From assembly GCA_050248955.1 (NCBI GenBank), contig JBFWRK010000002.1, positions 1-64,000 of the forward strand: DNA of 64,000 bases. The letters are read 5' to 3'. Both the position numbers and the translations under genes were made by a program. Positions 44,585 to 52,793 of the stretch are shown in pieces (position 1 is the stretch's first letter; each line of letters starts with the position of its first letter). This DNA comes from JBFWRK01 sp050248955. GTDB taxonomy: Bacteria > Actinomycetota > Acidimicrobiia > Acidimicrobiales > Ilumatobacteraceae. The notes below the pieces were generated by a model. That model worked only from the letters and a program-made list of their open reading frames with translations. It was not told the origin of the DNA and searched no databases.

Positions 44585-45106
44585 ATGAGCGGCTGGCCGA
44601 GCGAGCGCGCCCGGGACGGCGGCATCGACGAGATCCCGCTGCCCGGTGTCAACGGGCGGTTGTGGCTCTGCGGGAAGCACGTCGTCGGACCCGACCCGGA
44701 GACCGCCCTCGAGCGGGTTGCTGGCACCACGATCGTCTGCCTCAACGAACGGCACGAGCTCGCGCACCGCTATCCCCGCTACGTCGACTGGCTGACGATC
44801 AACGCGGGCGGACGGGCGCTGTGGTTCCCGATCCCCGACCTCCACGCGCCGACGCCCATCGCCACCCGAGTGTTCCTCGACGAGCTCCGTCGTCGACTGA
44901 CGCTCGGCGAACGGGTGGTGATGCACTGCGGCGCCGGCATTGGCAGGGCGGGCACGATGGCGGCGTGCCTGCTCGTCGGCATGCAGCTCGACTCGGAGAC
45001 CGCGCTGCGCCGCGTCGCCGACCATCGCCCGATGGCTGGTCCGGAAGCCGGCGTGCAGCGGGCGCTCGTGGACGCGTTCGCACTGATGGTCATGGACGCG
45101 GAGTGA
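44585..45106 (+). CDS. Dual-specificity/tyrosine phosphatase family protein
   Basis: 173 residues from ATG 44585. The CX5R active site is HCGAGIGRAGT with Cys115 and Arg121 in VVMHCGAGIGRAGTMAACLL; WFPIPDLHAPT supplies the probable general-acid Asp. Size and motif fit the cyclin-like/DSP branch that acts on phosphotyrosine or small phosphoesters. TACCGT (44571-44576), 8 nt upstream, is a likely own promoter just after the tRNA. Confidence 0.85.
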   Translation: MSGWPSERARDGGIDEIPLPGVNGRLWLCGKHVVGPDPETALERVAGTTIVCLNERHELAHRYPRYVDWLTINAGGRALWFPIPDLHAPTPIATRVFLDELRRRLTLGERVVMHCGAGIGRAGTMAACLLVGMQLDSETALRRVADHRPMAGPEAGVQRALVDAFALMVMDAE

Positions 45107-45144
45107 GCGCAGGCGAAACGACCCCGGGCGTGAGCGCCCATCGG

Positions 45145-45150
45145 TAGTCT
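45145..45150 (+). promoter_or_regulatory. -10-like TAGTCT for lipoprotein 45158
   Basis: TAGTCT ends 7 nt before ATG 45158; no Shine-Dalgarno sequence. Confidence 0.4.
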
Positions 45151-45157
45151 CTTCTCG

Positions 45158-45673
45158 ATGGGGAGACGGCGCCGGTTCGATGCGATGGTGCTCGCAATCG
45201 GCGCCATGGCGACAGTCGGAGCCTGCGGTGGCAACGGCGACGAGACCACCGAGACCGAGCGGGATGCCGGCGTGTACGAGGTCGTGCTCCGCGACCTCGT
45301 GCTCGCCGAGCTGCCACCGCAGACGGACGAAGACCCGTTGCCGGTCGTGTACGTCGTCGGCGCCGACGGTACGAGCGTCCCCGTCGACATCCAGGTCACC
45401 GTCGTCAAGCCACTGAAGGACGAGGCGGAGATCCGCTTCGTCGATGCTCGTGAGGACGCTGTGCTCGTCGATGTGCCCGAGGACGACGACCGCGAGAAGC
45501 CCGTGCGCGACGACGGTGTGCTCGTGACGTTCGGTGAGCTACCCGAAGCGGGCTCGACGATCCACGTGGAGGTCGAGCTCTACTGGTCGGTCGGTGACGA
45601 GCGCAGCTACGACGTCACGCTGGCCGGTGGTCCATCGCGGTGGGCGATCCGCTCGGCAGCTCCGCTCGGCTGA
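45158..45673 (+). CDS. Lipoprotein, unknown function
   Basis: 171 residues. After an Arg-rich n-region, lipobox VGAC places Cys23. The mature domain is beta-rich and strongly acidic (YEVVLRDLVLAELPPQTDED, VPEDDDREKP) and lacks cysteines. Family not recognised. Its last 59 bases overlap the 3' end of the convergent MFS gene, so the two stops lie inside each other's coding region. Confidence 0.72.
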   Translation: MGRRRRFDAMVLAIGAMATVGACGGNGDETTETERDAGVYEVVLRDLVLAELPPQTDEDPLPVVYVVGADGTSVPVDIQVTVVKPLKDEAEIRFVDAREDAVLVDVPEDDDREKPVRDDGVLVTFGELPEAGSTIHVEVELYWSVGDERSYDVTLAGGPSRWAIRSAAPLG

Positions 45674-47159
45674 TCCCGACGCTCGCGGACGCGATCGCGA
45701 GGGCCTCGTCGACGTCTGCGGCCGAGACCTCGCCCATCCGGTCGAGCGCGATGCGGCGGAGGGCCTCGAGGCGCGCCATCGATTCGCCGTCGATCACGTC
45801 AGCGGCGTCGCCTGCGCTGTCGGCCTGTGCGGCGAGCGCGAGGTCGACCACGGCCATCGCTTCGACGACGGCGAGGCGGGCGTTCCCGGCCCGCAACCAT
45901 GCCTCCGCTGTCACGAGGCGGGCACGCGCCGGGGCGAGCACTTCCGGCACCGCCGGGATCCCGAAGCGCACGGCCTCACCGGCACCGCGCGCGTAGATCG
46001 CGACGATTGGCACGAACAGCACCGTGAGGACTGCCATGCCCACTTCGACGGGCAAGGTGATCGCGGTTGCCAGCACGCCGCCGAGCACCCAGGTGAGCTG
46101 GAACCGTGTCTCGTACCGGGCGAACACACGGCCACGAAGGGCGTCCGGGGCGCTCCGCTGGAGCAGGCTGTCGAAGGCTTGGCGGCCGATGGTCGCGGCC
46201 AAGCCGAACACCAAGGCGACGGCGACCAACGTCCGTCGATTGATGCCGAGCATCCCGAGCGCGGCGAAAACGGCCGCTGCAGCGAGTGCGCCGGCCATGA
46301 GGCGCTCCTCGCTGAAGCGGCGGCGCAGGATCGGCGCGACGACGTTCCCCCCGAAGGAGCCGAGACCGTACGCGCCGACGGCGAGACCGAACACCCACGC
46401 AGGCTCGCTCTCCCGGCGCAGCGCGAAGGCGAGCATGAAGACGAAGTACCCGACACCGGCGCGCAGCGCCATCAATCCGGCGGACGCGCCGACCAGCAGC
46501 GGCGCGTGCAGCTCGGCGTACTCCAGCGAAGCGGGCGCGGCATCGACCTGCTCGGTGCGGACGCGAAGGGCGACGGCTGCCGCGAGGGCGAAGAACGCGG
46601 CTGCACAGTGGAGCAGGGCCGGCGCGCTCGTGACGCTCTGGAGCCAGGCGGCAGAGGCGCCGGCGACGCCGCCGGCGATCGCCCCGATGCGAGCGAGGTG
46701 GGAGTTCGCCTCGACGAGCTGGTTGTGATCGAGCACGAGTCGTGGGACGAGGGCTTGGCGCACGACACCCGACGCCTTGCTCGACACGAGCAACGCCAGC
46801 GCGAGGACGTAGAACGACAGGTCGTACAGCGTGAATGCCAGCCCCAGCGCGCAGAGCGAGCGCAGCGCGAAGCACAGCGAGGCAACGACGCGGTCGCCGT
46901 GACGGAACCGATCGATGGCGGGACCCACCAGCGGCGCCAGCACCGCGAAGGGCACCATCGTGATCGTCAGGTACAGCAGCACCTGGTTCCGCGACGCGTC
47001 CGGGCTGAGGTTGAAGAACAGCGATCCGGCGAGCGACACCGTGACGAACGCGTCGGCGACGCCAGCGATCAGATGCGCGGCGGTGAAGAGCGCGAACGGA
47101 CCTCGGCTGACGACCAGCCCTCCTCGGACGCCGAAGTTCACCCGCCCATGCTTGCCCAC
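45615..47159 (-). CDS. MFS-type membrane transporter
   Basis: 514 residues from GTG 47159 with GGGAGG just upstream. Ten to twelve hydrophobic segments; an A-motif-like loop GPAIDRFRHGDR after the second helix supports the major facilitator superfamily, and the topology resembles MFS proteins of the enterobactin-exporter/DUF894 type. About 110 C-terminal residues are soluble and helical (AEAWLRAGNARLAVVEAMAV, ARLEALRRIALDRM), an unusual addition. Substrate unknown. rdgB lies 40 bp upstream on the same strand. Confidence 0.82.
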   Translation of the reverse strand: MGKHGRVNFGVRGGLVVSRGPFALFTAAHLIAGVADAFVTVSLAGSLFFNLSPDASRNQVLLYLTITMVPFAVLAPLVGPAIDRFRHGDRVVASLCFALRSLCALGLAFTLYDLSFYVLALALLVSSKASGVVRQALVPRLVLDHNQLVEANSHLARIGAIAGGVAGASAAWLQSVTSAPALLHCAAAFFALAAAVALRVRTEQVDAAPASLEYAELHAPLLVGASAGLMALRAGVGYFVFMLAFALRRESEPAWVFGLAVGAYGLGSFGGNVVAPILRRRFSEERLMAGALAAAAVFAALGMLGINRRTLVAVALVFGLAATIGRQAFDSLLQRSAPDALRGRVFARYETRFQLTWVLGGVLATAITLPVEVGMAVLTVLFVPIVAIYARGAGEAVRFGIPAVPEVLAPARARLVTAEAWLRAGNARLAVVEAMAVVDLALAAQADSAGDAADVIDGESMARLEALRRIALDRMGEVSAADVDEALAIASASVGISRAELPSGSPTAMDHRPA

Positions 47160-47199
47160 GGAGCCTCCCCCGTCGACGCCGACCACATCGCGACAGGCG

Positions 47200-47832
47200 C
47201 TAGTGGAGCTCGTCGAGCTCGGCGACGAGCGCGCGAAGGGCACGGCCTCGGTGCGAGAGCTCGTGCTTCTCGTCCTCCGACATCTCCGCGAACGTTCGAC
47301 CGTCGCCCTCGTCGGGCACGAACACGGGGTCGTAGCCGAAGCCGCGGTCGCCGCGCTCGGTCTCGCTGATCCGGCCGCTGCAGCTCCCCTCGACCGCGAG
47401 CTCGCGCCCGCCGGGCCAGACGACGATCGCGACCGTCACGAACCGCGCGCCGCGCTCTGCCTCCGGGACTCCGTCGAGCTCGAGGAGCAGCTTCGCTCGG
47501 TTGTCCGCGTACGTGGCGCCCTCACCCGCGAACCGTCCGGTGAAGACCCCGGGAGCACCGCCCAACGCGTCGACCTCGAGACCGGTGTCGTCGGCGAGCG
47601 CCGGCAAGCCGGTCGCATCGACGAGTGCCACCGCCTTCAGGCGTGCGTTCTCGAGGAGCGTGTCGGCGTCCTCCGCGACGTCTGGCACGTGGAGCGGGCG
47701 AGGGACCAGATCCACGGCATCACCGAGGAGCGTCGCGATCTCGACGACCTTGTCCGGGTTCGCCGACGCGCACACGAGCTGCAGCCGTCCCCACAGCGGC
47801 TCCGTGCCGCCGGCGTGCGGCTCCAGCGTCAT
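47200..47832 (-). CDS. rdgB: dITP/XTP pyrophosphatase (Ham1 family)
   Basis: 210 residues from ATG 47832, overlapping the rph stop (ATGA). It removes dITP, dXTP and related non-canonical NTPs. LVCASANPDKVVEI, ALADDTGLEVDALGGAPGVFTGRF, DRGFGYDPVFVP and the final ELSHRGRALR are the family landmarks. About 15 extra N-terminal residues. The rph-rdgB pair is the common bacterial arrangement. Confidence 0.95.
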   Translation of the reverse strand: MTLEPHAGGTEPLWGRLQLVCASANPDKVVEIATLLGDAVDLVPRPLHVPDVAEDADTLLENARLKAVALVDATGLPALADDTGLEVDALGGAPGVFTGRFAGEGATYADNRAKLLLELDGVPEAERGARFVTVAIVVWPGGRELAVEGSCSGRISETERGDRGFGYDPVFVPDEGDGRTFAEMSEDEKHELSHRGRALRALVAELDELH

Positions 47833-48590
47833 CGGGCGAGCGGTCGCGGTGTGGGCGGCGAGGAGATCATCTCCGTCTGCAGCGCGAAGATCTCCGCCAG
47901 GCCGACCTCGGCAAGACCGACGAGCGTGTCGAGCTCGGACCGACTGAACGCGAGCCCTTCCGCTGTGCCTTGGACCTCCACGAAGCGCGCCTCGCCACCG
48001 GCGATCGGATCGAGCATGACGACGTTCATGTCGACCTCGGCTCGCGAATCCTCGACGTACGGCAGATCGAGGACCGGAGCACCTTCGCAGATGCCGACGC
48101 TGATCGCGCCGCAGCGGGAGTGGAGCGGCTGCTCCTTGATCGCCTTCTGCTGCACGAGCCGGGTGAGCGCGTCGTGCAGCGCGAGGAAGCCGCCGCAGAT
48201 GCTCGCCGTGCGGGTACCACCGTCGGCCTGGAGCACGTCGCAGTCGACGACCACTTGTCGCTCGCCGAGCAACCGCATGTCGCACGCGGCCCGCAACGAT
48301 CGACCGATCAGGCGCTGGATCTCGACGGTCCGGCCACTCTGCTTGCCTCTCGCCGCCTCCCGATCGACGCGCTCGGGCGACGAGCCGGGCAGCATCGAGT
48401 ACTCGGCCGTGACCCAGCCTTTGCCCTTGCCCTTCATCCAGCGCGGCACGTTCTCGTCGATCGACGCGGTGCACAGCACGCGAGTGCGGCCGAACGAGAC
48501 GAGCACCGATCCGGCGGCCATCTCGGTGTAGTCGCGTTCGAACGTGATCGGACGCAGCTCGTCGGGTAGACGCCCATCGGGACGGGGCAC
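47829..48590 (-). CDS. rph: Ribonuclease PH
   Basis: 253 residues from GTG 48590. Phosphorolytic 3'-5' exoribonuclease trimming tRNA 3' ends. RPITFERDYTEMAAGSVLVS, WVTAEYSMLPGSS, RGKQSGRTVEIQRLIGRSLR and CDVLQADGGTRTASICGG are intact. Order murI-rph-rdgB with two or fewer bases between genes indicates an operon. Confidence 0.96.
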   Translation of the reverse strand: MPRPDGRLPDELRPITFERDYTEMAAGSVLVSFGRTRVLCTASIDENVPRWMKGKGKGWVTAEYSMLPGSSPERVDREAARGKQSGRTVEIQRLIGRSLRAACDMRLLGERQVVVDCDVLQADGGTRTASICGGFLALHDALTRLVQQKAIKEQPLHSRCGAISVGICEGAPVLDLPYVEDSRAEVDMNVVMLDPIAGGEARFVEVQGTAEGLAFSRSELDTLVGLAEVGLAEIFALQTEMISSPPTPRPLAR

Positions 48591-48592
48591 GA

Positions 48593-49429
48593 TCAGTCCT
48601 CCTCGGACGCGGTGGGAACGGCAACCGTATCGGGCGACCACCGAGCAGCCGCGTACAGCTCGGGCCCGAGCAGTCGGCTGCCGAGATCCGCGAACCACGA
48701 GATGTCGCCGCTCGACAGGAACCGGTGCTCGGCGGGAGCGCCGTCCGGCACGCGGAGCAGGTCGAGCCGGGCGAGCTCGTCGTGCACGACGAACGCGGTC
48801 TCGTCCGCCGAGCTGACGAGCACGACCTCGGGCCCCATCACGTCGGCGATCACGCGTGCGAGGTACGGGTAGTGCGTGCAGCCGAGCAGCAGCGTGTCGA
48901 CCTCGGCATCGCGCACCGGCGCGAGGAGCCGCTCGGCGAGCACCGTGACCTCGTCGCCGGACGTCTCGCCGCGCTCGACGAACTCGACGAAGCCGGGGCA
49001 CGCCGCGCAGGTCAACTCGACGTCGATCCCCGTCGCGGCAACAGCGCGCTGGTACGCGCCGGAGCCCACCGTGGCAACCGTGCCGATCACGCCGACATGT
49101 CCGCTGCGCGTCGCCCGCACGACCGCCAGTGCGCCGGGCTCGATGACGCTGATCACCGGAACAGGGAGCTCCGCGACGAGCTCGTCGAGCGCGGCGGACG
49201 CAGCCGAGTTGCATGCCACGACGATGACCTTCGCGTCGTGTTCCTTCACGAGGCTCCACGCGAGCTGGCGCGCGAACGAGCGCAGCTCGGGCAACGAACG
49301 GTTCCCGTAGGGGTAGCGACCCGTGTCGCCGATGTAGACGAGGTCTTCGTCGGGCAACAGGTCGATGACGGCTCGGGCCACGGTCAAGCCGCCGAATCCG
49401 GAGTCGAACATGCCGATGGGGCGGCGCAC
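48593..49429 (-). CDS. murI: Glutamate racemase
   Basis: 278 residues from GTG 49429. It supplies D-glutamate for peptidoglycan. MFDSGFGGLTV, catalytic cysteines in VVACNSAASAAL and LLGCTHYPYL, and GDTGRYPYGNRS are conserved. TAGCCT (49438-49443) 8 nt upstream is a leaderless-type promoter, divergent from the EamA gene. Confidence 0.95.
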   Translation of the reverse strand: MRRPIGMFDSGFGGLTVARAVIDLLPDEDLVYIGDTGRYPYGNRSLPELRSFARQLAWSLVKEHDAKVIVVACNSAASAALDELVAELPVPVISVIEPGALAVVRATRSGHVGVIGTVATVGSGAYQRAVAATGIDVELTCAACPGFVEFVERGETSGDEVTVLAERLLAPVRDAEVDTLLLGCTHYPYLARVIADVMGPEVVLVSSADETAFVVHDELARLDLLRVPDGAPAEHRFLSSGDISWFADLGSRLLGPELYAAARWSPDTVAVPTASEED

Positions 49430-49437
49430 GACCGCAC

Positions 49438-49457
49438 AGGCTAACGGGCACTAGCGT
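49438..49457. promoter_or_regulatory. Divergent leaderless promoter pair (murI / EamA)
   Basis: Minus TAGCCT (49438-49443) lies 8 nt before the murI GTG. Plus TAGCGT (49452-49457) lies 9 nt before the transporter GTG at 49467. The whole intergenic gap is 37 bp. Confidence 0.5.
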
Positions 49458-49466
49458 CCCGGTGCC

Positions 49467-50291
49467 GTGCTCGCCGCCACCCTCCTCGCTCTCGGCGCCG
49501 CTGTGCTGCACGCCGGCTGGAACCTCGCCGTGAAGCAGAGCGGTGATCGCTTCATCGCTCTGTGGGGACAGTTCTTCGTCGCCGGCACGGTCTGCCTGGT
49601 CGCCCTGCTCGTCATCGGCGGGTTGCCGGCAGAGGGCTGGATCTGGGCCGCGGTGTCGGGGGCGATCCACCTGCCCTACTGCTGGTTCCTCGCCCGCGCG
49701 TACGACCACGGCGACTTCTCGCTCGTCTACCCGGTCGCCCGAGGAGGTGGCGCGCTGCTCGCCGCGATCGGCGGCGTCGCGTTGCTCGGCGACCAGCTCA
49801 GCGGCTTGGCCGTCATGGCCATCATGCTCATCGCAACGGGCCTGTTCGCGTTGGCCGGGCGCGCCAACGGGCCCGAACTGTCATCGGCCTTGGTGGTCGC
49901 GTTCACCATCGGCGTCTACTCCGTGTCCGATGCGCAGGGGATCCGATCGACGGGGACGCCGGTCTACGTCCTCGCGTCGTTCGTCGGGACGATGACCTCC
50001 ACGACGATCTTCGGTCTGCTCTCGGGCCGGCGGCGGGCGATGGTCACCGCGATGCGCTCCAACTGGCGCCGCTTCACCGCGATCGGGATGGCCGCCACGG
50101 TCACCTACGGCATGGTGCAGTTGGCGTTTCAGTGGGCGCCCGTCGGGTACGTCACCGCGATCCGCGAGTCGAGCGTCCTGCTCGCCGCGTTCGCCGGCTG
50201 GCGGATGCTCGGCGAGTCGGCGGGCGTACGTCGGATCGTCTCGTCGAGCATCGTGGTCGGTGGGCTCGTGCTGCTCGTCGCCGCGCGCTGA
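49467..50291 (+). CDS. EamA-family (DMT) transporter
   Basis: 274 residues, about ten hydrophobic helices in two EamA repeats (AVLHAGWNLAVKQSGD opening each-type motif; YPVARGGGALLAAIGG; VTAIRESSVLLAAFAGWRML). DMT proteins move small metabolites or amino acids across the inner membrane. Substrate unknown. Length typical. Confidence 0.85.
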   Translation: MLAATLLALGAAVLHAGWNLAVKQSGDRFIALWGQFFVAGTVCLVALLVIGGLPAEGWIWAAVSGAIHLPYCWFLARAYDHGDFSLVYPVARGGGALLAAIGGVALLGDQLSGLAVMAIMLIATGLFALAGRANGPELSSALVVAFTIGVYSVSDAQGIRSTGTPVYVLASFVGTMTSTTIFGLLSGRRRAMVTAMRSNWRRFTAIGMAATVTYGMVQLAFQWAPVGYVTAIRESSVLLAAFAGWRMLGESAGVRRIVSSSIVVGGLVLLVAAR

Positions 50292-50363
50292 CTCGCGCGA
50301 TCACGCGCGCTCCGTCGTGCGCGGTCGGCCGCAGCCACCCTCGGTGGCAACGAGGTGAGAAAA

Positions 50364-50705
50364 ATGAGTCGAACGACTGATGACCCCTTGACCGGAGGCC
50401 CGTCGGCAATGCAACGTCGACGGATGCGGGCACACAAGTCAGGTTTGCGGTTCAGCCGGAGCCGATTGCTGCGGGGCGCGATCTTCTTCTCGATCTTCCT
50501 CTTCGGCGTCGAGATGTGCGCGACGATGAGCCGGACAGGAGCCAACGGTCTCCTCTGGATCGCCGCGGCCGTCGCAACTCTGGCGGGAGCGACGGGGGCA
50601 GGGTGGCTCGCGGTGATGCCGTCCGATCCCGCACCGGACATGCTGGTCGTGCCGGCGGGCAACCGTGACACTTCGACCGGAGAAGCTGCGTTCAGCGGTC
50701 GATGA
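50364..50705 (+). CDS. Small membrane protein, unknown
   Basis: 113 residues from ATG 50364 (AGGTGA upstream; a GTG at 50355 is in frame). A basic N-terminus (QRRRMRAHKSGLRFSRSR) is followed by two hydrophobic helices (AIFFSIFLFGVEM, LLWIAAAVATLAGATGAGWL) and a short polar tail. No family recognised. The TGA stop is the first part of a 17-bp tandem repeat array. Confidence 0.55.
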   Translation: MSRTTDDPLTGGPSAMQRRRMRAHKSGLRFSRSRLLRGAIFFSIFLFGVEMCATMSRTGANGLLWIAAAVATLAGATGAGWLAVMPSDPAPDMLVVPAGNRDTSTGEAAFSGR

Positions 50706-50761
50706 TCTTCAGCAGTCGATGGTCCTGAGCGGTCGATGATCCTGAGCAGGCCGACGATCGT
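50694..50761. repeat. Four 17-bp tandem units between two stop codons
   Basis: Units at 50694, 50711, 50728 and 50745, consensus AGCGGTCGATGATCCTG, the last most diverged. The array begins inside the 3' end of the small membrane protein gene and ends at the first base of the cysM stop. Confidence 0.8.
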
Positions 50762-51714
50762 CAGAAGTAGATGATCTTCTCGGCCTTCGACTCCGCGGCG
50801 TCCAGGTCGTCGGTGTAGGCACCCGTCGAGAGGTACTTCCAGCCGCCGTCGCTGATGATGAAGACGATGACGCCCTCGTCGATCTCGGTGGCCACCTTCG
50901 CCGCGCCGGCGAGCGCCGCACCCGCGGAGATGCCCGCGAAGACCCCGCACTCCTGCACGAGGCGGCGCGTCCACTCGAGCGATTCCCGAGGACGCACGAC
51001 GCGCTTGCGGTCGAGCAGGTCGAATCCCTGCCACGCTTCGAACAGCGGAGGGATGTAGCCCTCGTCGAGATTGCGCAGGCCCTCGACGCGCTCACCGAGG
51101 GGTGGTTCGACCGCGATCACCTTCACATCGGGCTTCTGCTCCTTGAGGAACCGGCCGGTCCCCATCAGCGTCCCCGACGTGCCGAGGCCGGCGACGAAGT
51201 GCGTGATCTCCGGGCAGTCGCGCAGGATCTCCGGACCGGTGCCCTCGTAGTGCGCTCGCGGGTTCGCGTCGTTCGCATACTGGTACGGCATGAACCACTC
51301 GGGATGCTCAGCGTGCAGGTCGAGTGCCCGGCGCACGGCCCCGTTCGAGCCCTCCTCCCCCGGGGTGAGGATGAGCTCGGCGCCGAAGACCTCGAGCATC
51401 TGTCGGCGCTCGATCGAGACGCTCGTCGGCATCAGGATCTTGATCGGGTAACCCTTCAGGCGCGCGATCGCAGCCAGCGCGATCCCGGTGTTCCCGGACG
51501 ACGGCTCCATGATCGTCTGGCCGGGCTCGAGCAGTCCCTGCTTCTCGGCGGTGTCGATCATCAGCTTGGCGACGCGGTCCTTGACCGAGCCGAACGGGTT
51601 CTGGCTCTCCAGCTTGGCGACGATCCGCACGCTCGGGTTCGGCGACAGCCTGCTCACATCGACGAGCGGGGTGTTGCCGATCAGATCGAGGACGCTCTCG
51701 TTGACGATCACCAC
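50761..51714 (-). CDS. cysM: Cysteine synthase CysM type (sulfur-carrier dependent family)
   Basis: 317 residues from GTG 51714. Fold-type II PLP enzyme with Schiff-base Lys45 in NPFGSVKDRVA, SSGNTGIALAAI, GTSGTLMGTGRFLKE and SAGAALAGAAKVA. The sequence is close to mycobacterial CysM (O-phosphoserine sulfhydrylase), which takes sulfide from the CysO thiocarboxylate. The adjacent mec gene supports this. An 11-bp palindrome CGGGTAACCCG (51728-51738) sits just ahead of the start and may be an operator. Confidence 0.9.
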   Translation of the reverse strand: MVIVNESVLDLIGNTPLVDVSRLSPNPSVRIVAKLESQNPFGSVKDRVAKLMIDTAEKQGLLEPGQTIMEPSSGNTGIALAAIARLKGYPIKILMPTSVSIERRQMLEVFGAELILTPGEEGSNGAVRRALDLHAEHPEWFMPYQYANDANPRAHYEGTGPEILRDCPEITHFVAGLGTSGTLMGTGRFLKEQKPDVKVIAVEPPLGERVEGLRNLDEGYIPPLFEAWQGFDLLDRKRVVRPRESLEWTRRLVQECGVFAGISAGAALAGAAKVATEIDEGVIVFIISDGGWKYLSTGAYTDDLDAAESKAEKIIYF

Positions 51715-51795
51715 CCTGCGCCTTTCCCGGGTAACCCGATAGGGGTACTCAGGATTCTACCGCTCCGGGGCCGCCAGTGCGATGCCCTGGGAATA

Positions 51796-52203
51796 TCACG
51801 TGACGGTCAGCTGCTCCTCGGCGATCACGCCGTCCGTGATCCGGTAGCTGCGGGTCTCGGGCGCCTCGCGCTTCAGACCGACGATCACCCACCGGAACCA
51901 CGCACCGAGGCCGTCGGCGACGCCGACGTCGGTCGGGCTCGGGTACGGCTCCGTGTGCGTGTGGCTGTGCACGATCGCCACGAGCTCGAGGCCACGAGCG
52001 TCCGCGTCGTCCTCGGCGCGCTGGTAGTCCATCGCATGGATCTCGAACACGCGCCCGGAGCGCGTCGTGTTGCGGCACGGGTAGAACACCATCGCTCGGC
52101 CGCCGGCGTTCGAGCCGGCGAGCAGCCCGCACATCTCCTCCGGGTAGCAGTCGTAGGCATGGCCGATCATCTGCGCGAAGGCAACGGCATCAACGGCGAG
52201 CAT
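51796..52203 (-). CDS. mec: JAMM/M67 metallopeptidase, Mec-like
   Basis: 135 residues. The JAMM motif is complete: Glu23 in YPEEMCGLLAG and HSHTHTEPYPSPTD (HxHx7SxxD). In mycobacteria Mec frees cysteine from the CysO-cysteine adduct made by CysM. Here cysO, normally between the two, is absent: the 81-bp gap to cysM has no gene. The carrier must be encoded elsewhere, or the chemistry differs. TAGCCT in the 52212 palindrome lies 9 nt before ATG. Confidence 0.9.
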   Translation of the reverse strand: MLAVDAVAFAQMIGHAYDCYPEEMCGLLAGSNAGGRAMVFYPCRNTTRSGRVFEIHAMDYQRAEDDADARGLELVAIVHSHTHTEPYPSPTDVGVADGLGAWFRWVIVGLKREAPETRSYRITDGVIAEEQLTVT

Positions 52204-52211
52204 CGTCGGCG

Positions 52212-52229
52212 GAGGCTACCGGTAGCCTC
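52212..52229. promoter_or_regulatory. 18-bp perfect palindrome holding divergent -10 boxes (mec / smpB)
   Basis: GAGGCTACC/GGTAGCCTC. Read on each strand it supplies TAGCCT: plus 52223-52228 (10 nt before smpB ATG), minus 52213-52218 (9 nt before mec ATG). The two promoters therefore overlap and cannot both be occupied. Confidence 0.6.
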
Positions 52230-52238
52230 AATGCTCCC

Positions 52239-52724
52239 ATGGCACAGGATCGATCGGGCACGACCGTCGTCGCGAGCAATCGTCGCGCCCGGCACGACTA
52301 CTCGATCCTCGACGTCTTCGAAGCGGGCATCGTGCTCGCCGGCAGCGAGGTGAAGAGCCTACGCCTCGGTCAGGTGCAGCTCGCCGACGCGTACGCCCGG
52401 GTCGTCAACGGCGAGCTGTGGCTCGACGGCGTGCACATCGCGCCCTACGCGCGGGCGCAGGGCTTCGGCGCCCACGTCCCCGATCGGCCGCGCAAGCTGC
52501 TCCTGCACGCGAACGAGATCTCCCGGATCTCGGCGCGCATCGCGCAGGACCGCCTCACGCTGATCCCGCTGAGCTTCTACTTCAAGGATGGTCGGGCGAA
52601 GGTCGAGCTCGCGCTCGCCAAGGGCCGCACGAAGGGCGACAAGCGTCAGGCGATGGCCGAGCGCGACGCCGACCGCGAGATCCAGAAGGCCGTCGGTCGT
52701 CAGCGCAAGGGCCACGAGGACTGA
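52239..52724 (+). CDS. smpB: SsrA-binding protein SmpB
   Basis: 161 residues. It binds tmRNA and delivers it to stalled ribosomes. NRRARHDYSILDVFEAGIVL, GSEVKSLRLGQVQLADAYA, LLLHANEISRI, LTLIPLSFYFKDGRAKVELA and the basic C-terminal tail (GRTKGDKRQAMAERDADREI) are all conserved. Its RNA partner ssrA begins 4.2 kb downstream on the same strand, with one large opposing gene between. Confidence 0.97.
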   Translation: MAQDRSGTTVVASNRRARHDYSILDVFEAGIVLAGSEVKSLRLGQVQLADAYARVVNGELWLDGVHIAPYARAQGFGAHVPDRPRKLLLHANEISRISARIAQDRLTLIPLSFYFKDGRAKVELALAKGRTKGDKRQAMAERDADREIQKAVGRQRKGHED

Positions 52725-52742
52725 GGACCGAGCGCGCCGAGG

Positions 52743-52766
52743 TGGCCCTCCCGAGGGAGAGCCACT
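52743..52766. terminator. Hairpin between convergent smpB and phosphatase genes
   Basis: GTGGC-C-CTCCC / GGGAG-A-GCCAC pairs as 5+5 bp around one mismatch with a 2-nt turn. It lies 19 bp after smpB and 28 bp before the opposing stop. No T-run; bidirectional use is likely. Confidence 0.45.
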
Positions 52767-52793
52767 CCGATCAGGTGGAACGTCCGGCTGGTG

